This document shows, piece by piece, positions 16,537-25,340 of a stretch of 64,000 nt of DNA. The DNA lies in assembly GCA_017473555.1 (NCBI GenBank), contig JAFUKO010000101.1, positions 1 to 64,000 on the forward strand, read 5' to 3'. A program made the translations under genes and the position numbers. The stretch comes from Ruminococcus sp. Lineage in GTDB: Bacteria > Bacillota > Clostridia > Oscillospirales > Acutalibacteraceae. Within the stretch, counting starts at the first letter, position 1, and each line of letters begins with the position of its first letter. The notes below the pieces were generated by a model. It had not been told where the DNA came from. It searched no databases and was given only the letters and a program-made list of their open reading frames with translations.

Positions 16537-17565
16537 ATGGAGCTTAAGGAAAGAAAACAGAAAATCCTCAAGGCCGTTGTTGAAAACTATATCCATAGCG
16601 GCGAAGCGATTGGTTCAAAGTCGCTTATAGAACAGACAGGACTCAATGTTTCATCGGCTACTATCCGAAATGAGCTTGCGGATCTTGAACGAGGGGGCTA
16701 TCTTTTACAGCCTCACACCTCGGCAGGAAGAGTTCCTACCCAAAAGGGTTACAGATACTATATAGATAACCTTATTGGTGAGATGACACTTACTGACAGA
16801 GTTAAAGCTCACATCGAGAACACAATCGAGGCGGGTGCTGATGCTCCTGAGAGAATACTCTCGAACACCGCACAGGTGCTTGCGAATCTCACGGGAATGG
16901 CTTCAATCACCACAACGCCGAGCGGAGTTAACGCACGAGTTCACAAAATCCGGTTTGTAATAACAGGCCGACACACTTGTATGGCGGTGCTGATTACCTC
17001 AAACGGTATGGTCAAGAGCAGGCTGTTCAGAGTTGAGTTTGTTGTGACTCCTGAGCTTGTCAGTATGTTTGACAAGGTCTTAAACGAAGCGTTTGTCGGA
17101 ATGCCTCTTAAAGACATCGACAGAGCGTTCTTACAGTCGGTAGGCGCTTCATTTGGTGAGCTGTCGCTGTTTATGCCTGATGTGCTGTTTGCGATTTTAG
17201 ATTCAGTTAAACAGGCTATGCAACAAAGCATCAACACCAGCGGTTCGACAAATCTGCTGTTTTTACCTGAATATGATATGGTTGGTGCAAGAAACGTGCT
17301 GAAGTTTTTGTCAGACTCGGATAACGTATCGACACTTCTCAGCGAAAATATCAAGGGCACTAAGGTATTCTTAGGTAAAGAAAGCGGTTACTACGAGCTA
17401 GGAAGCAGTATGGTAATTACAACGACCTATGAAATAGGACACCAGACAGCAGGAGCGGTTGCACTAGTCGGACCACTTAGAGCTGACTACCAGACACTTA
17501 TATCAATGGTTGAATATGCGAGTGACTACGCATCGAAATTAATCGGCGAGTTGCTTGAGGTATAG
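16537..17565 (+). CDS. hrcA: Heat-inducible transcription repressor HrcA
   Basis: About 342 aa. An N-terminal winged helix (ERKQKILKAVVENYIHSGE, GLNVSSATIRNELADLE) is followed by GYLLQPHTSAGRVPTQKGYRYYID, typical of HrcA, then the GAF-like and insertion domains. I start at ATG 16537, with AAGGGG 9 nt upstream. An ORF start at 16495 has no ribosome site. It represses its own operon through the CIRCE at 16423-16449; GroEL is known to modulate its activity. Confidence 0.96.
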   Translation: MELKERKQKILKAVVENYIHSGEAIGSKSLIEQTGLNVSSATIRNELADLERGGYLLQPHTSAGRVPTQKGYRYYIDNLIGEMTLTDRVKAHIENTIEAGADAPERILSNTAQVLANLTGMASITTTPSGVNARVHKIRFVITGRHTCMAVLITSNGMVKSRLFRVEFVVTPELVSMFDKVLNEAFVGMPLKDIDRAFLQSVGASFGELSLFMPDVLFAILDSVKQAMQQSINTSGSTNLLFLPEYDMVGARNVLKFLSDSDNVSTLLSENIKGTKVFLGKESGYYELGSSMVITTTYEIGHQTAGAVALVGPLRADYQTLISMVEYASDYASKLIGELLEV

Positions 17566-17574
17566 GAGATAAAT

Positions 17575-18123
17575 ATGAGTAAGAAAGAAAAAATCGAAAA
17601 AGAGACAGTAGAAGAGGTAAATACAACCGAAACTGCTGAAACTACAGAAAACGAAGAAGTAAAAGAGCCTACAGCTGAAGAAAAATTACAGGAAGAGCTC
17701 AAAGCCGCAAACGATAAGTATATGCGTCTTTACGCTGAGTACGACAACTATCGTAAGCGTACCCAGAACGAAAAAATCGCAATCTACGCTGACGCTACAG
17801 CAAAGGCAGTAGAGGAGATTTTACCGTTAGCTGATTCACTCACAATGGCACTTTCACAGTTTGAGGGCAAAGAAGTTCCACCTGAGTTTTCAAAGGGCAT
17901 CGAGCTTATCGCAAATCAGCTGAAAAGTAGCTTTGATAAGCTTTCAGTTGCACCGTTTGGTGCAATCGGTGACGAGTTTGACCCTAATATCCACAATGCG
18001 ATTTCAAAAATCGAGGATGAGTCTTTAGGTGAGAACGTCATCGCTCAGGTTTACCAGACAGGCTACAAATTAAATGATAAGATAATCCGTCACGCAATGG
18101 TAGTCGTTGCAAATTGTGACTGA
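17575..18123 (+). CDS. grpE: Nucleotide exchange factor GrpE
   Basis: 182 aa. A long acidic N-terminal tail and coiled coil (EEKLQEELKAANDKYMRLYA) are followed by the conserved YDNYRKRT block and a C-terminal beta domain ending GYKLNDKIIRHAMVVV. GrpE releases ADP from DnaK. It lies 9 nt after hrcA in the standard hrcA-grpE-dnaK-dnaJ order. Confidence 0.96.
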   Translation: MSKKEKIEKETVEEVNTTETAETTENEEVKEPTAEEKLQEELKAANDKYMRLYAEYDNYRKRTQNEKIAIYADATAKAVEEILPLADSLTMALSQFEGKEVPPEFSKGIELIANQLKSSFDKLSVAPFGAIGDEFDPNIHNAISKIEDESLGENVIAQVYQTGYKLNDKIIRHAMVVVANCD

Positions 18124-18174
18124 TATATAAATTAGGTTTAAATTTTTCAAAACATATATTTGGAGGAATTTATT

Positions 18175-20025
18175 ATGGCAAAGACAATCGGTATTGACTT
18201 AGGTACAACTAACTCTTGCGTAGCAGTTATCGAAGGCGGCGAGCCTGTAGTTATCGCTAACGCAGAAGGCGCAAGAACTACTCCATCAGTAGTTGCTTTT
18301 TCAAAGACAGGCGAGCGACTTGTTGGTCAGGTTGCAAAGCGTCAGGCTATCACAAACCCTGACAGAACTATCTCATCAATCAAAAGAGAGATGGGTACAG
18401 CATACAAGGTAACAGTAGACGACAAGACTTACACTCCACAGGAGATTTCAGCTATGATTCTCCAGAAGTTAAAGGCTGACGCTGAGGCTTACTTAGGCGA
18501 AACAGTTTCTTCAGCTGTTATCACAGTTCCTGCTTACTTTACAGACGCACAGCGTCAGGCTACAAAGGACGCAGGTAAAATCGCTGGCTTAGAGGTTAAG
18601 CGTATCATCAACGAGCCAACAGCTGCTGCTCTCTCTTACGGTATGGATAAGGAAAACGAGCAGAAAGTTATGGTATACGACCTCGGTGGCGGTACATTCG
18701 ACGTATCAATCATTGAAATCGGCGACGGTGTACAGGAAGTTTTAGCGACCGCTGGTAACAACCGCCTTGGTGGTGATGACTTCGACCAGAGAATCATCAA
18801 CTGGATGGTAGCTGAGTTCAAGGCTGAAACAGGCGTTGACCTTACATCTGACAAGATGGCTATGCAGAGATTAAAGGAAGCTGCTGAGAAATCTAAGATC
18901 GAGCTTTCAGGCGTTACAACTTCTAACATCAACCTCCCATTCATCACAGCAGATGCAACAGGTCCTAAGCACTTAGACTTAACACTTACACGTGCAAAGT
19001 TCAATGAGCTCACAGCTGACCTCGTTGAGAGCACAATGGGTCCTGTAAGAACAGCTCTTTCAGACTCTGGCTTACAGATTTCTGAAATCGACAAAGTATT
19101 AATGGTTGGTGGTTCTTCCCGTATTCCTGCTGTTCAGGAAGCTGTTAAGGCACTTATCGGCAAAGAGCCATTCAAGGGCATCAACCCTGACGAGTGCGTA
19201 GCTATCGGTGCTTGCATCCAGGCAGGCGTACTCGGTGGCGAAGTTGACGGCCTCTTACTCTTAGACGTTACACCACTCTCACTCGGTGTTGAGACAATGG
19301 GTGGCATCATGACTAAGATTATCGATAGAAACACAACAATCCCTACAAAGAAGAGCCAGATTTTCTCAACTGCTGCTGATAACCAGACACAGGTTGAAAT
19401 CAACGTTCTTCAGGGTGAGCGTGAGTTTGCTCGTGATAACAAACAGCTCGGTCTGTTTGCACTCACAGGTATTGCTCCTGCTCCACGTGGTATCCCACAG
19501 ATTGAAGTTACATTTGATATCGACGCTAACGGCATCGTTAACGTATCAGCTAAAGACCTCGGCACAGGTGCTGAGCAGAAGATTACAATCCACTCATCTT
19601 CAAATATGAGTAAGGATGATATCGATAAGGCTGTTAAGGAAGCTGAGCAGTTTGCAGCAGAAGATAAAAAGCGTAGAGAAGAAGTTGACGTAAAGAACGA
19701 GGCTGAGCAGGTAGCTTACCAGGCTGAGAAGCTCGTTACTGACAACGGCGACAAGCTTGAAGAGGCTGATAAGAACACAATCAACACAAAGGTTCAGGCT
19801 ACTAAGGACGCTATCGCAAACGGTGACATCGAGCTCATCAAGAGTGCTAAAGATGACCTTATGAAGGCATTACAGGAAATCGGCGCTAAGCTTTATCAGG
19901 CAGCTGCTGCAGCACAGCAGGCACAGGGCGGTGCTCCTGATATGGGTGCGGACCCTAACATGGGCGGTGCAGCTCCAAACACTGACCCTAATGTTTACGA
20001 CGCTGACTACACAGACGTAGAGTAA
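18175..20025 (+). CDS. dnaK: Chaperone DnaK (Hsp70)
   Basis: About 616 aa. The ATPase domain begins [14 protein letters not shown] and contains [13 protein letters not shown] and the adenosine motif [12 protein letters not shown]. The substrate domain starts after the DVTPLSLG linker. The C-terminus has an Ala/Gln- and Met-Gly-rich tail and ends in an acidic YDADYTDVE. It lacks the 24-residue insertion of Gram-negative DnaK, as in other Firmicutes. ATG 18175 has GGAGG at the right distance; an upstream in-frame ATG at 18160 precedes that site. Confidence 0.98.
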   Translation: MAKTIGIDLGTTNSCVAVIEGGEPVVIANAEGARTTPSVVAFSKTGERLVGQVAKRQAITNPDRTISSIKREMGTAYKVTVDDKTYTPQEISAMILQKLKADAEAYLGETVSSAVITVPAYFTDAQRQATKDAGKIAGLEVKRIINEPTAAALSYGMDKENEQKVMVYDLGGGTFDVSIIEIGDGVQEVLATAGNNRLGGDDFDQRIINWMVAEFKAETGVDLTSDKMAMQRLKEAAEKSKIELSGVTTSNINLPFITADATGPKHLDLTLTRAKFNELTADLVESTMGPVRTALSDSGLQISEIDKVLMVGGSSRIPAVQEAVKALIGKEPFKGINPDECVAIGACIQAGVLGGEVDGLLLLDVTPLSLGVETMGGIMTKIIDRNTTIPTKKSQIFSTAADNQTQVEINVLQGEREFARDNKQLGLFALTGIAPAPRGIPQIEVTFDIDANGIVNVSAKDLGTGAEQKITIHSSSNMSKDDIDKAVKEAEQFAAEDKKRREEVDVKNEAEQVAYQAEKLVTDNGDKLEEADKNTINTKVQATKDAIANGDIELIKSAKDDLMKALQEIGAKLYQAAAAAQQAQGGAPDMGADPNMGGAAPNTDPNVYDADYTDVE

Positions 20026-20047
20026 TACATTTTTAAATTAACACAAG

Positions 20048-20115
20048 CGGTGACTCGGTTTTTCGAGCCACCGTATTGTGCGTAATGGTGACTACCACTT
20101 GACTTGAGTCGCCTT
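20048..20115 (+). other. Two consecutive hairpins in the dnaK-dnaJ spacer
   Basis: CGGTGACTCG (20048-20057) pairs with CGAGCCACCG (20064-20073) with one mismatch. A second potential hairpin (GGTGACT with AGTCGCC) lies at about 20087-20115. Neither is followed by a T run, so these are not standard terminators. They could be processing or stability elements that set the DnaK:DnaJ ratio. Confidence 0.5.
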
Positions 20116-20162
20116 ATCGTGTTTAATAACAGATAGTTTGTTTATAAAGCAGGTGAACCCAC

Positions 20163-21308
20163 TTGGCAGAAAAGAGAGATTATTACGAAGTCTTAGGCGT
20201 CCAGAAAGGTGCCACAGACGATGAAATAAAAAAAGCATACAGACAGAGTGCTAAAAAGTACCACCCTGACTTGCATCCGGGTGACTCTGAGTGCGAGGCT
20301 AAGTTTAAGGAAGTAAACGAAGCGTACGAGGTGCTGTCTGATAAAGACAAGAAGGCACGATACGACCAGTTCGGTCACGCAGGCGTTGACCCTAATTACG
20401 GTGCGGGTGCAGGCTCATACGGCTCACCATTTGGTCAGGACATTGACTTTGGTGACATATTTAGCTCAGTGTTCGGCGGTTTCGGTGGATTTTCAGGTAG
20501 ACGTAGTGCTAACCCTAACGCTCCACGACGTGGTACTGATGTTGAAACAACAGTGTACATCTCGTTTGAAGAAGCAGCTATGGGCTGTAAAAAGACTGTC
20601 GATTATCAGGCTGTGTCTACTTGCTCTGAGTGTAATGGCACAGGTGCTAAAAAGGGTACTTCTCCAAAAACCTGTCCTACCTGTGGTGGTAGAGGTCAGG
20701 TGACAATAAATCAGCGTACACCATTTGGTGTTGTCCAGACTTCACGTGCTTGTGATGCGTGTAAAGGTCAGGGTAAGATTATAGATGACCCATGCAGAGC
20801 GTGTAACGGTGCAGGCAGAGTAAGACGCAAAAAGAGTGTTGAAATTAACATTCCTGCGGGTATTTCAGACGAGCAGGTGTTAAACGTTTCAGGTCACGGA
20901 AACAGTGGCTCTAATGGTGGCCCTGCAGGTGATTTACACGTTTACGTAGGAGTTCGTCCACACCCTGTGTTTGAACGCAGAGGCGACGATGTGTGGTGCG
21001 AGTTGCCTATCACATTTGCACAGGCGGCTCTTGGTGCAGAGGTAGTTGTGCCTACCCTTTACGGTAAGGTGAGCTACCAGATTCACGAGGGCACTCAGCC
21101 AAACGATGTGTTTAAGTTGAAAGGCAAGGGCATCCAGCATTTAGGCTCAAAGTCTAAGGGCGACCAGTACGTTAAGATTGTAATCGAAGTGCCAAAGAAC
21201 TTGTCTTCTAAACAAAAAGAACTCATCAAAGAGTTTGACTCAGCAAGTTCTGATAAAAACTACGCAAAACGTAAGACTTTCAAACAGAAATTAAAAGATT
21301 TGTTTTAA
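20163..21308 (+). CDS. dnaJ: Chaperone DnaJ (Hsp40)
   Basis: 381 aa. The J domain carries the HPD motif (KYHPDLHPG), followed by a Gly/Phe-rich linker and four zinc-binding CxxCxGxG repeats: [24 protein letters not shown] and CRACNGAG. The C-terminal substrate-binding part follows. Translation appears to start at TTG 20163, with AGGTG about 8 nt upstream, and the peptide [11 protein letters not shown] fits the family start exactly. It lies 137 bp after dnaK. Confidence 0.96.
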   Translation: MAEKRDYYEVLGVQKGATDDEIKKAYRQSAKKYHPDLHPGDSECEAKFKEVNEAYEVLSDKDKKARYDQFGHAGVDPNYGAGAGSYGSPFGQDIDFGDIFSSVFGGFGGFSGRRSANPNAPRRGTDVETTVYISFEEAAMGCKKTVDYQAVSTCSECNGTGAKKGTSPKTCPTCGGRGQVTINQRTPFGVVQTSRACDACKGQGKIIDDPCRACNGAGRVRRKKSVEINIPAGISDEQVLNVSGHGNSGSNGGPAGDLHVYVGVRPHPVFERRGDDVWCELPITFAQAALGAEVVVPTLYGKVSYQIHEGTQPNDVFKLKGKGIQHLGSKSKGDQYVKIVIEVPKNLSSKQKELIKEFDSASSDKNYAKRKTFKQKLKDLF

Positions 21309-21314
21309 ATAGCA

Positions 21315-21347
21315 AACAGCGACGGAGGACATCCGTCGCTGTTTTTA
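21315..21347 (+). terminator. Terminator of the hrcA-dnaJ operon
   Basis: A 12-bp perfect stem (21315-21326 with 21332-21343, 5-nt loop) is followed by TTT. It lies between dnaJ and the convergent HTH gene. Confidence 0.9.
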
Positions 21348-21364
21348 TGTTTATATTGAATTTA

Positions 21365-21574
21365 TTATTCTTCGCTATATTCAAGAATATCACCGGCTTG
21401 ACACTGTAGTGCCTCGCAAATGGCGGCAAGTGTCTGGAAACGAATGGCGGTTACCTTGTTGTTCTTGATTTTAGATAAATTGACGTTTGAGATGCCGACC
21501 TTTTCAGCAAGCTCGTTTAACGACATTTTACGCTCAACCATCATCCTGTCGAGTCTTAAAACAATTTTCCCCAT
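21365..21574 (-). CDS. Small Cro/CI-type HTH regulator, YozG-like
   Basis: 69 aa, a single helix-turn-helix domain (MSLNELAEKVGISNVNLSKI). Small XRE proteins of this type usually sit directly after a DUF2975 membrane protein gene, as here, where the gap is 12 bp. I infer a regulator acting on its own operon, with the membrane partner possibly sequestering it. The actual signal is unknown. Confidence 0.88.
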   Translation of the reverse strand: MGKIVLRLDRMMVERKMSLNELAEKVGISNVNLSKIKNNKVTAIRFQTLAAICEALQCQAGDILEYSEE

Positions 21575-21586
21575 ACTTACCTCCGA

Positions 21587-22156
21587 TTAAAGCAGACCGT
21601 CAACTTCTTCTTCGAGCTGTGCACCGTAAGAGAAAATCTGGGTCAGGCACAGGCACACAAGACCTATGACAACACCTTCCAGAGAAACAGAAACATCAAC
21701 AGGGGTGCCGTTAATCAGTGAAACTACATAGACAATTGCTGTTAATACAAAGCTAAAAACAGGCATTGCGATTGAAAGAATACCGATTTTCTTAACACGT
21801 TTTACAACAGCTTTCTGGAAAGGGGAAGTGCTTTCGGCCTTTTCGTATCTTCCTGAGATTGTGTAAAGAATGATGTCGAGATTGCGGAAAATCAACGCTA
21901 CTAAAGCAAATGCAATGGCTACACCGATGTAATACATTGACACAGCAAAGTAGTTGATAACTCCTGTGTTTGTGATTAATCCCAGCTCAAATCCGATGCC
22001 TTGCACCATTGAGCTTTTTCCTGCAACAATTTCTCTCACCACATCTTTGTTGAACGAGCCTGCAAATAAGATTAAGCTTAAAACAGCGCCGATCCAACCT
22101 GCAATTTCCGCGATTTTAGAAATCACCGACAATGTTCTGTTAAGTCCTTTTTTCAT
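21587..22156 (-). CDS. DUF2975 family membrane protein, YoaS-like
   Basis: 189 aa with four membrane helices. The end QIFSYGAQLEEEVDGLL matches the conserved DUF2975 C-terminus. It is cotranscribed with the small HTH gene downstream. The transcript leader contains a 7-bp palindrome, and the promoter region contains a second inverted repeat. Function unknown; family members are paired with XRE regulators in many Firmicutes. Confidence 0.85.
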   Translation of the reverse strand: MKKGLNRTLSVISKIAEIAGWIGAVLSLILFAGSFNKDVVREIVAGKSSMVQGIGFELGLITNTGVINYFAVSMYYIGVAIAFALVALIFRNLDIILYTISGRYEKAESTSPFQKAVVKRVKKIGILSIAMPVFSFVLTAIVYVVSLINGTPVDVSVSLEGVVIGLVCLCLTQIFSYGAQLEEEVDGLL

Positions 22157-22176
22157 TTTAAAATACCTCCAAGTTC

Positions 22177-22193
22177 TGACCGCCGTGCGGTCA
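22177..22193. promoter_or_regulatory. Palindrome in the leader of the DUF2975-HTH operon
   Basis: TGACCGC-CGT-GCGGTCA is a perfect 7-bp inverted repeat between the promoter and the ribosome site. It could be an operator or an RNA hairpin near the ribosome site. Confidence 0.5.
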
Positions 22194-22237
22194 ACTCATT
22201 TAACTTCCGATTTTTCTCAAACGCGTTTGGTGAGGTT

Positions 22238-22281
22238 AATATATCATACGATTTTACGTTTGTCAATAGTTTTTTAACGTA
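22238..22281 (-). promoter_or_regulatory. Sigma-A promoter of the DUF2975-HTH operon with overlapping inverted repeat
   Basis: On the minus strand TTGACA (22261-22266) and TATATT (22238-22243) are 17 bp apart. TACGTT (22255-22260) and AACGTA (22276-22281) form an inverted repeat that flanks the -35 box, a reasonable operator candidate for the HTH protein. The rest of the 320-bp gap up to prmA is AT-rich and holds no other ORF. Confidence 0.65.
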
Positions 22282-22416
22282 AAACATTAAAAATTATTCG
22301 AAAATGATTAAAATGATATCGTGTTACATAAATTTAGTGCGTGATGAATTGTGTAACAGTAGGTTGTATCGTTAAAAACAAGCTTGTATTTTAGGTTTAT
22401 TAACTTGGGTTTAATA

Positions 22417-22445
22417 TTGAAATCTTAACGCAAATGGTATATTAT
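22417..22445 (+). promoter_or_regulatory. Sigma-A promoter for prmA
   Basis: TTGAAA (22417-22422) and TATTAT (22440-22445) stand 17 bp apart, about 35 bp before the ATG. Confidence 0.6.
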
Positions 22446-22479
22446 ATGTAATGTATGTTTTGTATGAAAGGAAATCACT

Positions 22480-23397
22480 ATGGAGTGGACACAAATTACG
22501 ATAAATGTAAGCCCTGCTGATGTTGATGTAGCGGGCGACATTGCGAATATGACAGTGCCATACGGCATATATATTGAAGATTACACCGATTTAGAGCAGG
22601 GTGTTCAGGAAATCGCTCACGTTGATTTAATCGACGAGGATTTACTGAATAAGGATAGAAATGTCGCAAAAATTCATATCTACATCGACCCTGAGGATTC
22701 ACCTGCTGAGGCTATCGCATTTTTGACCGAGCGTTATCAGGCTCAGGGAATTGAACACACTATCGAAGAAGAAAAGTGTGAAGAGGACGATTGGCTTAAC
22801 AACTGGAGAAAATACTTCAAGCCGACTAAGGTTGGCGAAAAACTTCTCATTTGTCCATCGTGGTTTGATATCGAAGATACAGAGGGCAGAGTTGTGCTAG
22901 ATATCGACCCTGGTCTGGCGTTTGGCACAGGCAAGCACGAAACCACTCGCCTTTGTCTTTCAACTCTAGAGCAGTATGTTAAGGAAGGTATGAGCGTTCT
23001 CGACGTCGGTTGTGGCAGTGGTATCTTAGGTATAGCATCGATTTTGCTCGGAGCTGACAAAGCCTTCGGTGTTGATATCGACCAGATGGCAGTTCGTACT
23101 GCGATTGAAAACGCTAAAGTTAACAAGGTGAGCGACAAATTCGACGTAGTCTGCGGTGACCTTACTGAAAAGGTAGAGGGAAAATACGATATTATTGTTG
23201 CAAATATCGTTGCAGATGCTATAATATTCTTGTCTAAAGGTGTCAAAGAATTTATGAAAGACGACACTGTTTACATTATGAGCGGTATTATCGACACTCG
23301 TTTAGAAGATGTTGAAAATGCCCTCAAGGATGATTTTACTATCATCGACAAGATTTTTGATAACGGCTGGTATTGTGTTGTTGCAAAGAAGCGCTGA
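22480..23397 (+). CDS. prmA: Ribosomal protein L11 methyltransferase
   Basis: 305 aa. The SAM-binding motif is VLDVGCGSGILGIASILLGA, preceded by the PrmA block DPGLAFGTGKHETTRLCL and followed by IVANIVADAI (motif IV, NPP-like). It trimethylates residues of L11. ATG has AAAGGAAA at 9 nt. A dispersed repeat begins right after the stop. Confidence 0.95.
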   Translation: MEWTQITINVSPADVDVAGDIANMTVPYGIYIEDYTDLEQGVQEIAHVDLIDEDLLNKDRNVAKIHIYIDPEDSPAEAIAFLTERYQAQGIEHTIEEEKCEEDDWLNNWRKYFKPTKVGEKLLICPSWFDIEDTEGRVVLDIDPGLAFGTGKHETTRLCLSTLEQYVKEGMSVLDVGCGSGILGIASILLGADKAFGVDIDQMAVRTAIENAKVNKVSDKFDVVCGDLTEKVEGKYDIIVANIVADAIIFLSKGVKEFMKDDTVYIMSGIIDTRLEDVENALKDDFTIIDKIFDNGWYCVVAKKR

Positions 23398-23545
23398 ACC
23401 ACCGAGCTTTTCTAGTCTCAATGTGATCGAGGTCTCGCGTTAAAAAATCAAAGAGTTGATTTTTCTTTGATTTTAGCAAGAGACAGAGGAACAGTAGAGA
23501 TTTGAAAAAGATGCGAGGTAGGTAAAGCGTGACATAAAAGTGCTG
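23398..23545 (+). repeat. Dispersed palindromic intergenic repeat, type 1, copy C
   Basis: Same unit as copies A and B, now on the plus strand and again sense to the gene before it. The inner stem AAAATCAAAGA (23444-23454) pairs with TCTTTGATTTT (23464-23474). The next helix pairs GTCTC (23432-23436) with GAGAC (23480-23484), with an AA bulge at 23478-23479. It keeps GAGGAACAGTAGAGATTTG. It starts within a few bases of the prmA stop, and I see no terminator between it and the next gene. Confidence 0.85.
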
Positions 23546-23632
23546 AGTCACATAAAATAATGCATTTCATCATACAATCATCACATTGCGCTATTATCAT
23601 TTGTCTTAACTTACATTATCGGAGGATTTATT

Positions 23633-24184
23633 ATGAAAAAAGAAAGCAGAGAGAAGCTTAATTTATTTTTCTCATCATTTTTAGTTATCGGTTACATTGT
23701 TTGCACATATTTCTTTATGTCGCTGACAAGCAGAGTTTCAAGTGCTATGGCTAACCTGATTCAGGTTTTCGTATTCACACTTTTCGGTCTTATTATTTTC
23801 TACGCTACAAGAGTAGGCGAGGGCGTTCCTGTAAAGCGTTTTTCAGCTATCGTGCTTTGCGTGCTTGATATTCCTGCACTTTTTGCTATCATCGCAACTT
23901 TAGCTCCTGCTTTCCCACTTCACGATGCTTTAGCATCTCAGCCGATTGTTATGACATTTGCTTGTGTTGCACTTGGTTACGGTATTCCTTACACATTCCT
24001 CTCAGGTTTTGAGGTTCAGGAAGAAATCGAAGATGCTGCTGAAACTGCTATGGTTGAGGGCGGTTTAGCTGAGGAACTTGCTGCTTTAGAAACAGAAGAA
24101 TCAGTTGAAGAAATCGCTGACGAGGTTGCAAGCGACGAGGATGTGGCTGAGCTTGAGGCTATCGACGGTGCAGACGCTGAATAA
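23633..24184 (+). CDS. Membrane protein with acidic C-terminal tail, unknown function
   Basis: 183 aa. Four hydrophobic segments cover about residues 10-130. They are followed by a tail of about 50 residues made almost only of Glu, Asp, Ala and Val (EEIEDAAETAMVEGGLAEE...). ATG has CGGAGG at 8-9 nt. I do not recognise a family. The acidic tail should be cytoplasmic and could bind a basic partner or divalent cations. Confidence 0.75.
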   Translation: MKKESREKLNLFFSSFLVIGYIVCTYFFMSLTSRVSSAMANLIQVFVFTLFGLIIFYATRVGEGVPVKRFSAIVLCVLDIPALFAIIATLAPAFPLHDALASQPIVMTFACVALGYGIPYTFLSGFEVQEEIEDAAETAMVEGGLAEELAALETEESVEEIADEVASDEDVAELEAIDGADAE

Positions 24185-24229
24185 TTTTTAGTTTCTGCTT
24201 AATATTATTATCAGATTATTTTAAGGGGC

Positions 24230-24256
24230 GGACGAAATGTTCGTCCCTGTATTTTG
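24230..24256 (+). terminator. Weak terminator or hairpin before mrp
   Basis: GGACGAA (24230-24236) and TTCGTCC (24240-24246) form a perfect 7-bp stem with a 3-nt loop, then CTGTATTTTG. The T run is poor, so some read-through into mrp is likely. Confidence 0.6.
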
Positions 24257-24271
24257 AAAGAAGGTAAAAAA

Positions 24272-25105
24272 ATGGGTTGTTCACATGATTGTTCGAATTG
24301 CAGCGAAAACTGCTCTTCTCGTACAGCTCCACAGGATTTAATTGAAAAGCTGAACTCTATGAGTTCTGTAAAAAAGGTTATCGGTATCGTGTCCGGTAAG
24401 GGCGGAGTAGGCAAGAGCCTTGTTACTTCTGCCTTAGCAGTTGAGCTTAACCGCCGTGGCTATAAGACAGCTGTGCTTGATGCTGATATCACAGGTCCAT
24501 CTATCCCTAAGGCTTTCGGTATCAAGGATAAAGCACTGGGTAACGAGTTTGGTATTTTGCCTCGTACAACAAAAACAGGTATCGACATTATGTCTGTTAA
24601 CCTGCTTTTACAGAACGAGACAGATCCTGTTGTATGGCGTGGTCCTGTAATTGCAGGCACTGTAAAACAGTTCTGGACAGATGTTATCTGGAAAGATGTT
24701 GACTATATGTTTGTTGATATGCCACCTGGAACAGGCGACGTTCCGCTCACTGTGTTCCAGTCATTACCGCTTGACGGCATCGTTGTTGTAACATCTCCTC
24801 AGGAGCTTGTTTCGATGATCGTAAGTAAGGCTATGAAAATGGCAGAGATGATGAACATTCCTGTACTTGGTGTAGTCGAAAATATGAGCTACTTTGAGTG
24901 CAAGGAGTGTAAAACTCAGCACAAGATTTTTGGTGAGAGCCATATTGATGAGATTGCAAAGGAATTCGGTACAAGAGTTCTCGCTAAAGTCCCAATGGAC
25001 GATTCTCTTGCAAAATGCGTTGATACAGGTTCAATCGAGCTGTTTGTCGGCAACTATTTCGAAGAAGCTACAAACATCATCGAGGATGAGTTATCTGTAA
25101 AATAA
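24272..25105 (+). CDS. mrp: Mrp/NBP35-type Fe-S cluster carrier ATPase
   Basis: About 277 aa. A Cys-rich N-terminus (CSHDCSNCSENCS) precedes a deviant Walker A GKGGVGKS near residue 40, and FVDMPPGTGDVPLT follows. A C-terminal ECKEC pair is expected to hold a bridging [4Fe-4S] cluster. Members pass Fe-S clusters to target enzymes. ATG 24272 has AAGAAGG at 6-7 nt; the TTG at 24254 precedes that site. The transcript continues into a dispersed repeat and then a strong terminator. Confidence 0.93.
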   Translation: MGCSHDCSNCSENCSSRTAPQDLIEKLNSMSSVKKVIGIVSGKGGVGKSLVTSALAVELNRRGYKTAVLDADITGPSIPKAFGIKDKALGNEFGILPRTTKTGIDIMSVNLLLQNETDPVVWRGPVIAGTVKQFWTDVIWKDVDYMFVDMPPGTGDVPLTVFQSLPLDGIVVVTSPQELVSMIVSKAMKMAEMMNIPVLGVVENMSYFECKECKTQHKIFGESHIDEIAKEFGTRVLAKVPMDDSLAKCVDTGSIELFVGNYFEEATNIIEDELSVK

Positions 25106-25106
25106 G

Positions 25107-25256
25107 TGCCGAGCACTCGAGCCTTTACAATCTCAATGTGATCGAAATCCCGAGATAAAAAATCAAGAAAGTAATACAATTCTTGATTTTATCAAGGGAT
25201 AGAGGAACAGTAGAGATTGTGAAGAGATGCGAGAGTGAACGAGGCATGATATAGAA
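25107..25256 (+). repeat. Dispersed palindromic intergenic repeat, type 1, copy D
   Basis: It starts one base after the mrp stop (GTGCCGAGCA). The inner stem AAAATCAAGAA (25159-25169) pairs with TTCTTGATTTT (25180-25190). The next helix pairs ATCCC (25147-25151) with GGGAT (25196-25200), with the same AA bulge (25194-25195). GA/TC replaces the GC/GC pairs inside the bulge. The outer helix is ACAATCTC with GAGATTGT. It lies between the mrp stop and its terminator, so it should be part of the mrp mRNA. Confidence 0.87.
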
Positions 25257-25287
25257 TTGCCGAGCAATTTATATTTTTGTGTTTTAT

Positions 25288-25316
25288 GGGTGTACCGTTT
25301 GGTGCACCCTTTTTTT
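25288..25316 (+). terminator. Terminator of mrp
   Basis: GGGTGTACC (25288-25296) and GGTGCACCC (25301-25309) form a stem with a 4-nt loop, followed by seven T. Confidence 0.9.
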
Positions 25317-25340
25317 GTGCATAATATATGCGGTGATATT

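Noticed and set aside
18636..19094. Minus-strand frame inside dnaK
   Set aside because: It is an antisense shadow produced by the codon bias of dnaK, without a ribosome site.
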